Positions 20,802-32,046 of a stretch of 39,680 bases of DNA are shown piece after piece. A program made the position numbers and the translations under genes. The notes under the pieces were generated by a model. The model made no database searches and was not told the origin of the DNA. It worked only from the letters and a program-made list of their open reading frames with translations. The DNA comes from Ettlia oleoabundans. Its lineage: Eukaryota; Chlorophyta; Chlorophyceae; Chlamydomonadales. How positions within the stretch are numbered: position 1 is the stretch's first letter; each line of letters opens with the position of its first letter. The stretch lies in the NCBI GenBank assembly GCA_019693395.1, contig JAAMXP010000958.1, forward strand, positions 7,096 through 46,775, in the 5' to 3' direction.

Positions 20802-23081
20802 TATGCGGGCATGGGGCGGCTTGGGAGCCAATCACAAATAGCCACTAAGACCTCGTGCATACCTGCATCCTTGCCGCTCTGTGCCAGATCCACAGCCTTG
20901 TCTTTAGCAGCGTTTACCGCAGGAGCTGCAACAAGTCAGGGAATATGCTCCGCTGGCAGCTTCTACGCAATCAAACGAGACTAGCAGTGCCTGTACTGTC
21001 AAGGGTTGTCACCTGCAACCTCCATGGTGGTCTGCGCAGCCTGGCCGGCCTTGGTTGCCACCGCCTCAGTCGCCACAGAAGCTCCCCCCACTGCAGAGGA
21101 TGGCACGATTGGCTGTCATGAGGACATCATATCATGCAAAAGCATTTTACGTGCGAAATAACAGTGCGTTATTGCAACAGGAGCAATATTGCTGCTACTG
21201 CCGTTTCTTAACAAGCGTCTAGCTGGTCAGCTGAGTTTACCTGCAGCATTGGCAGCAGTCGTTGCGGCAGGAACAGCCACATCCACTGCGGTCTGCACTG
21301 CCTGGTTCACCCCCAAGGCATCTGCCGCAGCACCAACTGTTGCGCCTGCAGATATTACAAGGTTGTCAGGTAAGCTCGCATCGAAGTTCTATGCCTTATT
21401 AGCAAGCTTTCATGGCTGCAAGCAACCCTGTCCGCGCATTGTGGCGTGAAAGTTGACCAGCCAGGAACCTCTTACCTGCCTTAACCATTGCCCCGCCGAC
21501 TGCCTCTACCACAGCATCCTTTGCGCCTGTTGCCGCCTGTCCAAGAAGCCAATAATTGAACGACGAGGATCACAAGCCAACTATGGGAATCATGGTGTAG
21601 CGGCGGCATGCTGAACGCTTGTCCCAAACACAAGGTGAAGGGAATCTGTGCAAGGCAGCCTGTCCTATACCAGAGCCAGGGCAAGTCCCACCTGTGCCAC
21701 ACCAGCAAGCACGTCCGTCATTCCCTCCGCCACAGTGCCAGCACCCTGAAGACATCGGCAAGGGTTTAAACTTCAACATGCTTGCTACGCCCTACTATCA
21801 TAAACAGCCTCGTTTTATGAGGAAGGGGGGTAGTAATTAGCTCACCCCTGCGGCCATAGCAGCGCCCTCCACCACCTCAGGCACGGCCTCTTTCAGTGCG
21901 TCGGTGGTTGTCTCCGCCGCCTTGGAAGCCATGGTGCCTGCAGAAACGATGCCAGATGCATCAACTTGTCAGATGAATGTAAAGCCCACAGAGATACGAA
22001 ATACCAGTTTGACCGACATTCTGAACTCCCACCTGTAACGTCAGTCACAGTCTTGACGGCCTCAAGTGCAGCACGGCCACCAGCTTCAGCTACCTCTGAG
22101 GCACCCTCTGCAACCTTTGTGGCGCCCCCGGCAGCCGAGGGCTCGCCGGTCTCGGGGCGCGTCCCCTCCAACTCACCCTCCTGCATCAGCAACGCAATGA
22201 TGTTAATGTAGCTGCTTCTTCTGTAAGTTGAGAGCTGCCGCCCATGCAGCAAGCAAGCCAGGCACATGCAGCGTACAAACCCAAACCAGGATACATCGCC
22301 ATGCAGGGTGTTCGCGGCCCTTCACCTGTTGCATGCCTGTAACAGCTCCCTCCAGCATGGCAGCCTGCTGCTGCGCCTGCTCCTGCACCAGCAGGAGGAC
22401 CAGCGGCCATGCTCAGTGCATCTGCAATGTGCCACTTTGCGAGTGTCCAAGACAGGCATAGCAGGTTTAAGTTGCAGGTATGGTGAATTGGGTGCAAGGC
22501 GCCTGGATGGCACTGACCTGGGGTGGCACTGTGGCCTCGGCATCACCAGCCTCCTCTGTGCGCCCTCTTTTGGCAGCAGGGTGCTCAGGCAGAGGCTGAG
22601 CAGCCTCAGGGCGGGCGTGCTTCTCGCCGGTCCTGTGCAGGATGAGGACGGACGGTTGTGGTCAAAGGGTGCTGCTGTTCAAGTGTCAATGGAGGCGTGT
22701 CATGTGCCAAGCAGCCAATGCAATGGCTTGCTCACTCCACACTTACTTGACGGCCTTGCTGATGCTGTGGGGGTCTGCAGCAGTTGTGACAGCATCACTC
22801 TCCGTGTCGTTGCTGGTCTTCCCGGTGCCGGCAGGTCCGGGCGCCTCAGCCAGTCCAGAGTCGCTCTCCTCGGGGTTCAAGTTCAACCCCTGCGCCACTG
22901 GCTCACCCTGCTTCTCCAGCTCCCTTAGCAAGCTGCCAACGCCCGTGTTGCCAGCAGCCATTTGTGCTGATGTCACCTGTAGCGGCAGGGAGCCACGCCA
23001 GCGCCTGAATGGTGGTTGGAGGCAGCAGGAAGCCAACGGTGGTGCCCGCGATCGCTGCCAGCAATATGGCCGCTGAAACAT
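19978..23081 (-). CDS. LEA-like Ala-rich amphipathic protein, 12 exons
   Basis: Exons: 22747-23081, 22518-22632, 22326-22382, 22033-22180, 21846-21937, 21692-21745, 21476-21536, 21241-21345, 21013-21090, 20863-20925, 20330-20664, 19978-20193. They join without a phase error to 552 residues. From about residue 200 the protein is almost all Ala, Val, Thr, Lys, Gln and Asp in helical repeats, e.g. AATTAQAKAAEATNAAKAKA and AQDKAIDIASATADAVKQAA, as in LEA_4-type dehydration proteins. The acidic region before it has EESDSGLAEAPGPAG and RTEEAGDAEAT. The N-terminus is uncertain. ATG 23081 gives an Arg/Ser-rich leader like an organelle presequence; ATG 23103, in another frame, gives a hydrophobic helix (AAILLAAIAGTTVGFLLPP) but needs a ~61-base intron to rejoin. 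Three central exons are phase 1-1, as if copied. Confidence 0.66.
20759..20801. repeat. (GGCA)n tetranucleotide repeat
   Basis: About ten uninterrupted GGCA/CAGG units sit in the intron between the last two-thirds exons of the LEA-like gene (20665-20862). Same motif and orientation as the FBPase intron repeat. Confidence 0.97.
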
Positions 23082-23455
23082 CCGGCTGCATCATGCGGCC
23101 CATGCCTCTTCGACCACTATCACATGAAGAGGCTACCTAACACAGCGAGGGGTGCGCAGAGAGGCAGCGGCCGACTAGCTGAAAGGGCCAAGTCGCCCAG
23201 CCGTCCAAGGTCGATAAAGTGCAACGGACTTGCTACTGTGAACCAAGGGTGCCAAGATGTGTCAGAAGGGAGAGAGTTGGGACCATGGCACCTGCCCTGC
23301 AGGGCCCTGCCAGCTGTACTTTGGCTTTCGCTTACTTCCTTGGACCATTGATGTCAACACATGAGCAAACATGGATATGCATATGTGAGATCACACTCCA
23401 GCCTAACAGCAACGTTAATGCATATGTAAAGTACACTCCAGCCTAAGAGCAACCT
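23082..23455. other. Intergenic between two tandem LEA-like genes
   Basis: Promoter side of the downstream LEA-like gene and 3' side of the upstream one. Contains one copy and part of another of a 41-bp tandem duplication (23377-23458). Confidence 0.5.
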
Positions 23456-23458
23456 TCA
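23377..23458. repeat. Imperfect 41-bp tandem duplication
   Basis: ATGCATATGT starts each copy (23377 and 23418), and CACTCCAGCCTAA then AGCAAC follow in both. The second copy reaches the stop codon of the LEA-like gene at 23456. Confidence 0.85.
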
Positions 23459-25181
23459 CTGCTCTGATGACTCGCCCTTGTCCGCCTCGTCTGCCTGACC
23501 CCCTTTTGCTGGCATACCGGCCCGTTTTATTCCTGCGCCCATGCCCTGAAGCACCTTGCCAGCTGCTGCAATTGTACGTGAGGTAGCCTGCACCGATGAG
23601 GTGCAGGAGCGTTGCTTAGCACATGACAAAGCCCCACACGTTAGGTCAGCACACTGCTGCATATTCCCCAGTCAATCCGTGCCAGTTATCTTACTTTGTT
23701 AAGCTTGACTTGCCTGTTGCGCGCCGCCAGCTGCTGCGCTAGCCATGCCAGCGGCCTTCTGTTGGCCAAGTGCTGCCGCTTCCTGGGCCCTTGCCGCCGC
23801 CGCCGCGCCACTAGCCTTCAACGCCTGCTTTGTCAGGCTTGCAGCCTCAGCAGCTTGCGTTCTGGCAGCCAATGTTGCATCCTCTGCCTTGCTTGCAGTC
23901 CAGCTGGCAACTTGTTTAGCCTGCTGCTGTGTCTTGCTGGCCGCCACTTGCACTTGCTGGGCTGCTGCCTCTGCCAGCATCCTTCCTCCATCGACTGCTC
24001 GGCCTGCGCCTGACACCACTGCCCCCGCACCGCTGGCTGCCGCATGCTCCCCTGCTCGTACAACATCTGCAGCCTGCTGTTGCGTGGTAGCTGCTGCCAC
24101 TGCGGCAGCTTTTGAGGCAGACTCTCGGATGGCCGTGGCAGTGCTATCAATACCTTCACTGCCTTTGGTTACCGCATGACCAGCGGCCTCCTCCGTGGCA
24201 GACACCATCGCCTTGCCATTATCGGCAACTGTAGCTGCCATCTGCGCAGCAGCGTGTTTCCCGGCTTCAACTGCTTCAGAGGCAGCAGTTGCAGCAGTCT
24301 GGCCGGCTGCAATGCCTATTCCTGCGGCAGTGTCCGCCACTGCCTCAGCAGCCTGCTGAACACCCACGGCTTGTGCCACGGTTTCAGTGGCAGAAGTCAG
24401 ACCCTGCACAACCCTGCCCCCAGCGACCGCTGCACTGCCTACGCCGCTCACAATGTTGTCCTTCAGAGCAGCTGCTCTGTCTCCAAGGCTGCTCGCAGCC
24501 TCAATGACAGCTTCCAACTTCTCTCCCGCTTGAGCAGCAGCCTGCTGCATTCCCTCGGGCACCACATCACCCGCCAGCTCGGCCACAGCCGCTGCCGCCA
24601 GGCGAACTTGCTCACTGATGGGGGTTCTGTTGGTGGCAGTGATCATCTGCAGCGCAACAGCATTTGTGTTTTGGAACATACGAATGCGTGGGTCGGGATG
24701 CTGTGCCGTGGTGCAGAATAACGTCACTCCAGCTGGGTGTCTCACCTCATCCCGCACGAACTGTAACCCCGTCTGCGTGCCGGTGCCAGCAGCTGTGCCC
24801 GCTGTGGTAGGTGACCCACCTGCGCAGGGTAAACACAATTCACTGCAGGACATCAATAGGTTTGTTACTGTGGTGGAGAGGTGGCTCGCTCTCCGCACCC
24901 GCAACCAAACCGCCTCATGCGCTCAATAAAAGAAAGAATTCTCGTGCAGGGGACCAACCTGCACCCCCAGTGGCCGTGCCAGCAATGGTGCGGTCCAGCT
25001 CTGGAGCAGCAATGATCTGTGAGTTGGTTGCCCCTTTGCGCTCTCCTAGCCCACCAAATCCAAGCTCGCTGCCCTGCAGCACCCCTGGCACCACAGCACA
25101 GGAGTGGCTGCCTGCTGCCTCAAGCCGGCCAGTCGCATCAACCCGGGCGTGCTTTTCTGCTGGCGGCTGGTGCAGGTGCAT
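23456..25181 (-). CDS. LEA-like Ala-rich amphipathic protein with a GC-AG intron
   Basis: Exons 24959-25181, 24746-24819, 23714-24646 and 23456-23587 give 453 residues. The long third exon (311 codons) is about 40% Ala with Gln, Lys, Glu and Thr in helical periodicity (AADVVRAGEHAAASGAGAVV; SKTQQQAKQVASWTASKAED), as in LEA_4-type proteins. The first two exons are Gly/Thr-rich (GSPTTAGTAAGTGTQTG). The last intron has no GT donor in a usable frame, but CAG|GCAAGT at 23714/23713 is a textbook GC donor. It joins AQQ to ATSRTIAAAGKVLQGMGAG and the stop. The start could be 25181 or the in-frame ATG at 25349; I chose the shorter, which leaves a promoter to the divergent ERD7-like gene. Location is unknown; a membrane- or protein-protecting role is inferred from composition. 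Confidence 0.63.
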
Positions 25182-25550
25182 TGTGGGGCTGTCTAGTGCA
25201 TCGAATCGTGCGAAAGGTTGGTCTTCAGCAGTGCGTTTCTCACCAGCCCTGTGATGGCGGAGGGAATACCAGTATTGACATGAGCAGTGGCGCGGGCTGG
25301 GCACCAGGTTGGTGTGCATGAGTGGCGGTAGAGCCACTGTCTTACTCATAGTTACACTTGATTATGCTTATCTCCGTTCATGCGACAAATCATCGGTATA
25401 CTGGTTTCTTTTCGCATCCAAGAGCACACTTGCCTGGGGGTGCCGGCCTCTGCCGCCAGGGTTTCCTGGCCGGGGCGCGGCAAACGCATTGTGAGCTATC
25501 TTGCTGCGGATCACGCAAACCGACTGTCACACGTGATTTGAGCACAAGGC
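25182..25550. promoter_or_regulatory. Divergent promoter region, LEA-like / ERD7-like
   Basis: About 370 bases between two divergent ATGs (less if the LEA-like protein starts at 25349). It holds an ACGTG core (CACACGTGAT at 25529-25538) resembling a plant ABRE/G-box. Whether it works here is not known. Confidence 0.4.
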
Positions 25551-28366
25551 ATGGAATCTGGGCGGAAACGAGTGTACAGCCCTGGAGAGCAAGCAGTACA
25601 GCTTCCTAATGGATCCTCTCCCCAACGAGTTACCGTGTCGCTCTCGCGGGCTCCGCAATCTTCAAACCCCACAGCCCCATTGTGCAGGTCGCTGAGACAG
25701 TCTCCGGTTGCCTTGCTTGTTCACACGTTCAAGTCCCGAGCCCAACTTCAACAGTTGCCAGTCAGAAGCGCGAGGGACTGACGATCCAATCGGCAGGGGT
25801 GCCAAACCTCAGCGCCAGTATGCAGGGCGACAGCGTGTCCACAGCTGCCGCCTCTGGCGGCACGCTGTTGCTGTCCATCAAAGCAGCGCAGCTGCACCGC
25901 GTGTCGGGTGGCCAGCAGCAGCTGGTGGCACAGGGGCCGCTGACCATCACAGCGGTCGACAAGCCTGCGCCTCAGCCGCAGAAGACCAAGCCGCCGGCGG
26001 CAGCGCCCCCCACCTCGCCCCCAACTGGTCCCCCTCCTGGGCAGCTCTACCCTGAGGTCTACAAGGGTGCTGCTGAGCAATACGACAGCGACAGCTCGCA
26101 GGATGGTGGGGTCAGCGCCAGTGGCAGCACCAGCATCGTGGCAGCAGTAGGCGATTACTCCTGGGAGGTAATGCCTGCAAGCCAAACGCTTAAGGTGCGT
26201 AGGCAAAGCCGGGGTACCCGCTGCTTGTACCTCTGGCATCACGTCAATGGTAGTCCCTTATTGCACGCCTGAAACCCTTGAGTGTTTGCACCGCTATTGT
26301 TGCTGTTGCCATGTCGGTTGTGCCTCATTGCTGGTGCAGGCCGGGGAGCTGACATTTGTGCTTAGCACGCAGCAGCAAGACACATTCCTTTCCGGTGAGT
26401 GCTAGGCAGGCTGGCACACCAACCAAAGTATTTAGTGGGGCACATTTGGTAGTGGGGCACACTCGTATGTGTATTTGTAACTTGTGTGAGTTTCTTTGCA
26501 TCTCCTGTGCTTGGCCGTCTGTCGTGGCATGTGCAGTCACACTGGCAGCAAACACAGATGCGGAGGAGGTGGGAATTCTGGAGGCTGTTCTGGAGAACTT
26601 CACGGTTTACAAGTAAGATGCACCCCAACAGGCAGATGAAGAGCCACAAGTTGCTGTGCCACCCTAGCCAGGTGGATGGCGTTGTTTTACTATCCAAGTG
26701 ATGGCTCTCCTTTGGCTGCATTTGTAGGGAATCAAAGGCGCTGCTGGAGGACCCGGAGGCACAGGCAGGGGAGGTGGTGCTGGCGCAGCATGCCTACAAG
26801 AGCTCTTTGGCACGAGGCGTGCAGGGTGTGAGCAGGAAGCTGGCCACTGGTTTGCTGGTGAGTGTACCAACTGGGTTGCCGCCACCCTGTTCACCCTCGC
26901 TGTAACATTTCTTCCAGCGTCGCACTGCCTACTGCCGCCTACCTGGAAAAGACTGCTGGGCTTTCGGTTCTGCTCTCTCCAATTGGGGCTGTTGGAACTG
27001 CCCCCGCCGTGCAGGCCACGGCCACTTATGCCACCAATGCCATCACCAAAAGCGCCTCAACCTTGACACCTGCTCAGCCCACTGCCACCCCTATGAATAT
27101 CTCTGCTGGGATGAAGAAGCGGTGCGCCCCTCCTGGCCAGCATGTAGTTTGCCTGCAAATCTTTGCTTTGCTGTGATCCGCATGGAGCCCGACGGCCTGT
27201 TTGTGCACTATCCTCTGTTTGCAGCATCCGCCAGACAGAGCGGGCGACGAGCTATGCGGCAAAGGCGGTGAATGTTGCGGTCAGCGGGCTGGCGTGGATG
27301 GGCGCCAAGGTTGCGGGTGGCGGTGAGTGAACCGCCTTCCGCAATAGATGCCAACTGAACATGAGCCCCATTGTTGTGCCTGCTTGACTCTTCTGCCTTG
27401 TCATCTTACTGCCAAACAAGTATTTATCCAGCGACTGGGCTGCAGTTCTGTGGCTGGCGGGCGCTGACAAGCCGCTGAAGCCTGGTGAAGAGCCAAGTGA
27501 GCAGTTAGAGAGCATGCTGATCCCAGCTGTCGAGTGCAAGGTCTGCCAGCTGCCACTGCTGCGGAGCAAGGCTGGGCTTAAACAGAACCCTGTTCATACT
27601 GCAGGCACCCTTCGAGAGGTGGGTCATGCCGCAGTTGTGGGCTTCACTGAAACGTGGGATGCAATGGAGCAAGCCGGCAAGACGGTGCTGATGTCGGCAC
27701 GCGACAACACCGCCAGTGTTGTGCGTCAGAGGTGAGCGCAATAACACATGCTAGTTCCCGCTCTCGTTGCCTTACTACACCCACATCTCCCTATGTCCTA
27801 TGTTCAACTCGAGCAGACAGTCTGCCCAACAAGCACTACCGCGCTGTATGGGCCACCTGCCAGCCACAATGTCCATGTTGGCGTAAACTTGCAACGCTGA
27901 CCTTCTGTTGCATGCCGCCAAGGTGCAGGTATGGCGAGGATGCTGCGGACGCGAGCGTGCACAGCATGAATGCTGCCGGGCACTCGGCAGAAGCCGTTTA
28001 TGCAGGTGCGGCCCGTTTCTTCTTGCTGACCTTGCTGGATAAGGACCAGCGGGTGTAAACGGCTCACTGCATCAGGGGTTTCTGCCCCTCGTCGTCCACT
28101 AACATTTATGACTTTGCCCCCCTGGTGCTCTGCGGGTTACTTCTTTCATCTTGCCTCACCAAACCTCCTCAAAATTTTATGCTACAGTGCGTAAAATTGG
28201 CGTGAAGACCGTGGCCAAGTCAGCAGCCAAGCGAACAGCACAGGGCGTCATTTACAAGTGGGCTGGTAAGGACAATGTGCCAGGAGGAAGCAGCAGTAAG
28301 CCCAGCAGCGGCCGCAACAGCCCTTCTTCGCTACCCGCGGCTCCAGCCGCCAAGACTGGGGCTTGA
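25551..28366 (+). CDS. ERD7/senescence-domain (spartin-like) protein
   Basis: Ten exons give 472 residues in phase: 25551-25687, 25762-26194, 26340-26394, 26537-26612, 26728-26857, 27015-27121, 27225-27322, 27605-27731, 27929-28005, 28188-28366. The N-terminal part resembles the plant ERD7 leader (TLLLSIKAAQLHRV, LVAQGPLTITA), with a Pro-rich spacer and LYPEVYKG. The senescence domain follows: YSWEVMPASQTLK, then VSRKLATGLL, IRQTERATSYAAKAVNVAVS, HAAVVGFTETWDAMEQAGK, a RYGEDAADASV motif, and VRKIGVKTVAKSAAK. Plant ERD7 proteins bind membrane lipids and are induced by dehydration and cold; animal spartin acts at lipid droplets and endosomes. Exon 6 starts at 27015, not at the nearer CAG at 26917, because only 27015 keeps frame. 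The tail is Ser/Pro-rich. Confidence 0.85.
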
Positions 28367-28552
28367 GCTTGGGTGAAGGAGCTGCTGCAACAGCAGCCAA
28401 GACCATCAGATGGTTGGTGCAGTTACAATTATGTACATACATTGCCATCGATTGCCAGTGTGATTTCAAACCATCGGAATTGATTGCAAACATTGGCTGC
28501 AAAACATTCTACAATAGTGCATGGAAGCGTAGTAAAAAGCGCGATTTAACGG

Positions 28553-28557
28553 TTACA
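28553..28557 (-). terminator. TGTAA poly(A) signal for the ankyrin gene
   Basis: Plus-strand TTACA, 27 bases after the ankyrin stop on the minus strand. A second one is at 28423-28427. Confidence 0.5.
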
Positions 28558-28583
28558 ATCGAGGTGCCTCCAATCAGTGGGAC

Positions 28584-31500
28584 TTAAAGGAAGGAAGCGG
28601 CCATCAGCAGCCATTCAGATATTAAGGTGGCAGCCAGGCACAGAATCTGCTGCAGCAGCTCTGGCGGCAGGCGCACCGACGCGTGCTTTCCAGCAGGGCG
28701 TCCTTTGCTGGCTGTGCCCGGTGTGTGCTGCCGCCTCATGGAGCTGCGCCGCGTGCCGCGCCGCGGCTGCGAGGTCCTCTCCATCAATCTGCATGCGCCA
28801 TTTTTGAGCACCAGCTGCCGGGCTGCGGATTTGAATGCAAGAGGATAGATGCCATGCTCAGCTACACTCCACTGCCGCCCAGTCACCACGTGCCTCAATA
28901 ATAATCTGCAGTTGATTGAGGTAGACAGGTGAAACACGGCCGTTGACAGTGTCTGGCATGTTATGCCTCGAGGCAAATGCACAGGTAGGTCCGGACAGCC
29001 AAAGACAGCGAGCAACCCAGCAGCATTTTGTGCCTGACTTGCAGATGCGTCGCCACCTTCACCTGAGCCAGTGGTGCGACCATGAGGCATAAACTTCAAA
29101 CTCGCACAGGGGCAGGGTGGGCACACCCGCTTGGACAAGCGCCTCTGCTGTGTCTAGCGCCCAGCACATCAACCTCTGGCGCTCCACACTCTGCAGGCAC
29201 AAGGCATTGCACACTGATCTGCTATGGGCTGCAGCCAGCTCAGCTGGTGGTAGCTGCCTTTGTGGAACAGACCGCACCACCTCTGTATTGTGATTCGATG
29301 TATCAAAAAGTGAGGCTTGCAACCAAGTGGAGCAGCAATTGCTAACCTGGGCAAAACTGGTGCAGTGGGTGAGAGTGCCGACCTCCTCAATCAACTCTTG
29401 CAGCAGCGGGATGCCGGGACCGCCATCTGCCTTGGCGCCGGCTGCCAGCAGCAAGCGGGTGAAGCGGGCATCATGCAGCTTGATGGACTGCCTGCATCAC
29501 AGAACAAGCGGCGCATGGCAGGACTGGCTGCGGGTCGACAGTATCGAGTCACCAACAGACAACGTGAGCGCAACATGCACGCGTGCGGCATTACGTGCTG
29601 GAGTGTAGCGGGGTACGCTGAGCTGAGCAACCTGATGCAGCTCAAAAAAGCACACGCGTGTGGTCAGTGCACCCAGCCCACCTAAGTGGCGCCTGGCATG
29701 CCGAGGCAAGAGCCTTGCGCGTGATCAGCCTGCGCAGGCACCAGGCCTGGCGGCGTACTGGCAGCTCCTCCTCCTCCTCATCATCATCTGTGAGAATATC
29801 CATGTCATCCTCTGCCTCCTCCTCCATGGCAATATCCATAGCAAGGGACGCATCCTCGGCAATCACGCTGCTCAGGGAGTTTGCATCGGCACCACCTGCC
29901 AGCAGCTGCTGCACCAGCTCCAACAGGCGCAGGCTCCTGCAGGGCCTGAGCTGCAGAAGCAGCCCGCAAGCAGGGCACCAATCACAGGCGCTGCTGCTAG
30001 CTGCGGCACTTGCGACAAGGCCGGCACAGGTTGCAGCTGTCTATATTCTGCGAGCAGAAGTTCAGCTTTCACAGTCGCAAATTCAGCAGGCAGCGTACCT
30101 GCCACTGCACCCGCCGCTCTTCCAGCGCATACAATGCCTCTGACAAAAACTCCAACAGCGCCGTGCTTAGAAGGTGACCAAGCGCCGCCATTCCCCTGTG
30201 ACTGTGGTCGTTTACACCACCAAGGCCTGGGGAACACTTCAGGAGAGTGGCCACCAGCTGGCTGGTCAGATCACACGCCGCTGAGTAGACTCCTGCACAG
30301 AGCAGAAGCCAAACTGGCATGTGAGAAGAGCCAAACAGCTACTCAACAGCCAAAACGCCTAAAACAGTATACGCTGGACCGCCGCCTATACTTGCCAACG
30401 TGGCAGCGGTGCATGTTTCAGCGCACAACGCTTGAGTCCCCTCACCTTCTCGGGATGTGCTCAGTGCCGACTTCAGTACAACTTGCCATGCCTGGCCCCC
30501 GCCTGCTGCCTCAAGGCTTCTACCTGCATCCAGAAGTGCCCGCACAGCATCAACCGTGAAGGGACGTGTGCTGTAGTAGTGACAATGTTGCCGCAGCAGC
30601 AGACCCAGGGGAGTGAGGCCTGCCGAGTTGGTGGCTGACAGGCTGGCGCCTGCCTGTCAGCAGGCGGTGCAGCAGGGCTGGAAAGGCGGAGGTCCCCCGT
30701 AGCTTTCCAGGGACAGCACCAGGCGGTGAATGGCACCGTTTCCCTGCACAATTCAACGGGAGAAGTGCATGATGGTGTGGGCATGAAGCTAAGACCAGAA
30801 TGTGCATGGCAGGTTGACAGGCAGGTGGCAGGCATTGGGCCCAGTGCAAGTGGGTGGAAGCAGCGCAGTGCTGTCACGAGGCAACACGAGTAGGTGGTAG
30901 CAACCGTGGCAAGGCGCACTGCCACTACGCAACAGGCAGCTCTGCTAGTCGCGTTTCTCATGAGCTTACGCGTACCCGGGAGTCTGTTGCATTGGGGTCG
31001 GCGCCACAGTGGAGCAGGAAGTCGATGAGGGACAGTCCTCCTTGGCAGCCGCCAAAAGCTGAACAGCAGCGTGGCGCCTGCTGGCACAGGTAGCCCAGTG
31101 TGGTGCTGTTTTTCAGGCTAGCAGGCGCGCTGAAGATGTCCAGGGTGCAGGGGGCATCTGGCCGTGCGCCACAACTGACCAGCTGCTGCGCTATTGACAG
31201 CACATCAGCAGGCACCACCCGCACAACACTGTGCATCACGCCAAGCGCCAGGTCATGCAGCGGCTGAATGCTGCCAGCATCCAGCTGTGCACCCGCTCCA
31301 TGCGCTAGCAGAAGCCCGGCGGCTGTGTACTGCTGGCGGCACAGGGCGTATTGAAGCAGCGGTACCTGCCCAAGCTCGCGGTGGTAGGCCATGCAGGTGG
31401 CCAGGCTGATACCGGCGCGCAGCAGCAATTCCAGCGTTGATCCAAATTGATCGATGCCTTCGGTGGGCTCTGTCACAAGATGGCGCAGCGCATCGTGTGC

Positions 31501-31819
31501 GGCAGCGACACGCTCCTCACCGCTGTGCTGCTCGACCAACAGCTGCACAGCGGCCGGCTGCCTGCAGGCTGCTGCTATGTCTAAACTGGTCCGATAGCTG
31601 TCAGAACTGTCGCGAACTTCCAGTAAAAGCTGGTTCTGCAGCCAGAAGGCTGTTCAACAGGTCCAAATCGCCCGCTGCTGCGGCACGATGTATGAGGCGT
31701 CGACCAGTGGCATCCCGCGAGTGCAGGAGCTCCAGCAGCTGCGGGGCCTGCAGCTTGTTGAACAGGGCGCGCAGCGCCGTCTCCTGCTGGCTCTCCACCG
31801 CCTCCTGCTTGCCCTCCAT
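28584..31819 (-). pseudogene. Ankyrin-repeat protein gene with three 1-bp frame breaks
   Basis: Seven exons with matching splice phases: 30976-31819, 30446-30743, 30099-30292, 29682-29950, 29347-29491, 29063-29190, 28584-28905. Ankyrin-type helices appear throughout: LIHRAAAAGDLDLLNSLLAA, LEVRDSSDSYRTSLDIAAAC, NGAIHRLVLSLESYGG, ATNSAGLTPLGLLL, LVQQLLAGGADANSL, DARFTRLLLAAGAKADGGPG. An acidic Asp/Glu run follows the fifth. The C-terminus has AFKSAARQLVL and LPPELLQQILCLAA, a pattern seen in large algal ankyrin families. Exon 1 is one base too long: the frame must change near 31636 (GCA G AAC CAG). In exon 2 the conserved frame needs one more G near 30694-30698 and one fewer base at 30657; otherwise a TGA interrupts it. 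Either a young pseudogene or base-call errors. Confidence 0.7.
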
Positions 31820-32046
31820 GTTTTTACACACGCGATGGGTCGACGAGCGGAAGAGTGCAAACTTACGATCGCTCAAGCTGGCAGCGGCGGGCCCACCATG
31901 CAAAATGTAACAGCCATCAACAAGGTTGGGTGCCGCCTGAAAGCAGAGAGTCCAGCTTTGTGTACTGCGCTGCACGGAACAACATCGTTGAAATTTGCGA
32001 CTCGCGCATTCAATTGGTGATTGATCACTTTGATCATCAATACCAA
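31820..32046. promoter_or_regulatory. Bidirectional promoter, ankyrin / mitochondrial-type protein
   Basis: Only 227 bases separate two divergent ATGs. Both transcripts must initiate in or near this interval; no motif could be assigned. Confidence 0.4.

Noticed and set aside
23745..24179. Plus-strand Ala/Cys-rich ORF
   Set aside because: Mirror image of the Ala-rich LEA-like exon; repetitive codons open several frames.
26862..27014. Open frame upstream of ERD7 exon 6 as coding
   Set aside because: Including it breaks phase with the previous exon; skipping to the acceptor at 27014 restores the domain.
29660..30559. Plus-strand 299-codon ORF
   Set aside because: It is antisense to ankyrin exons 2-4, whose conserved helices and matching splice phases are on the minus strand.
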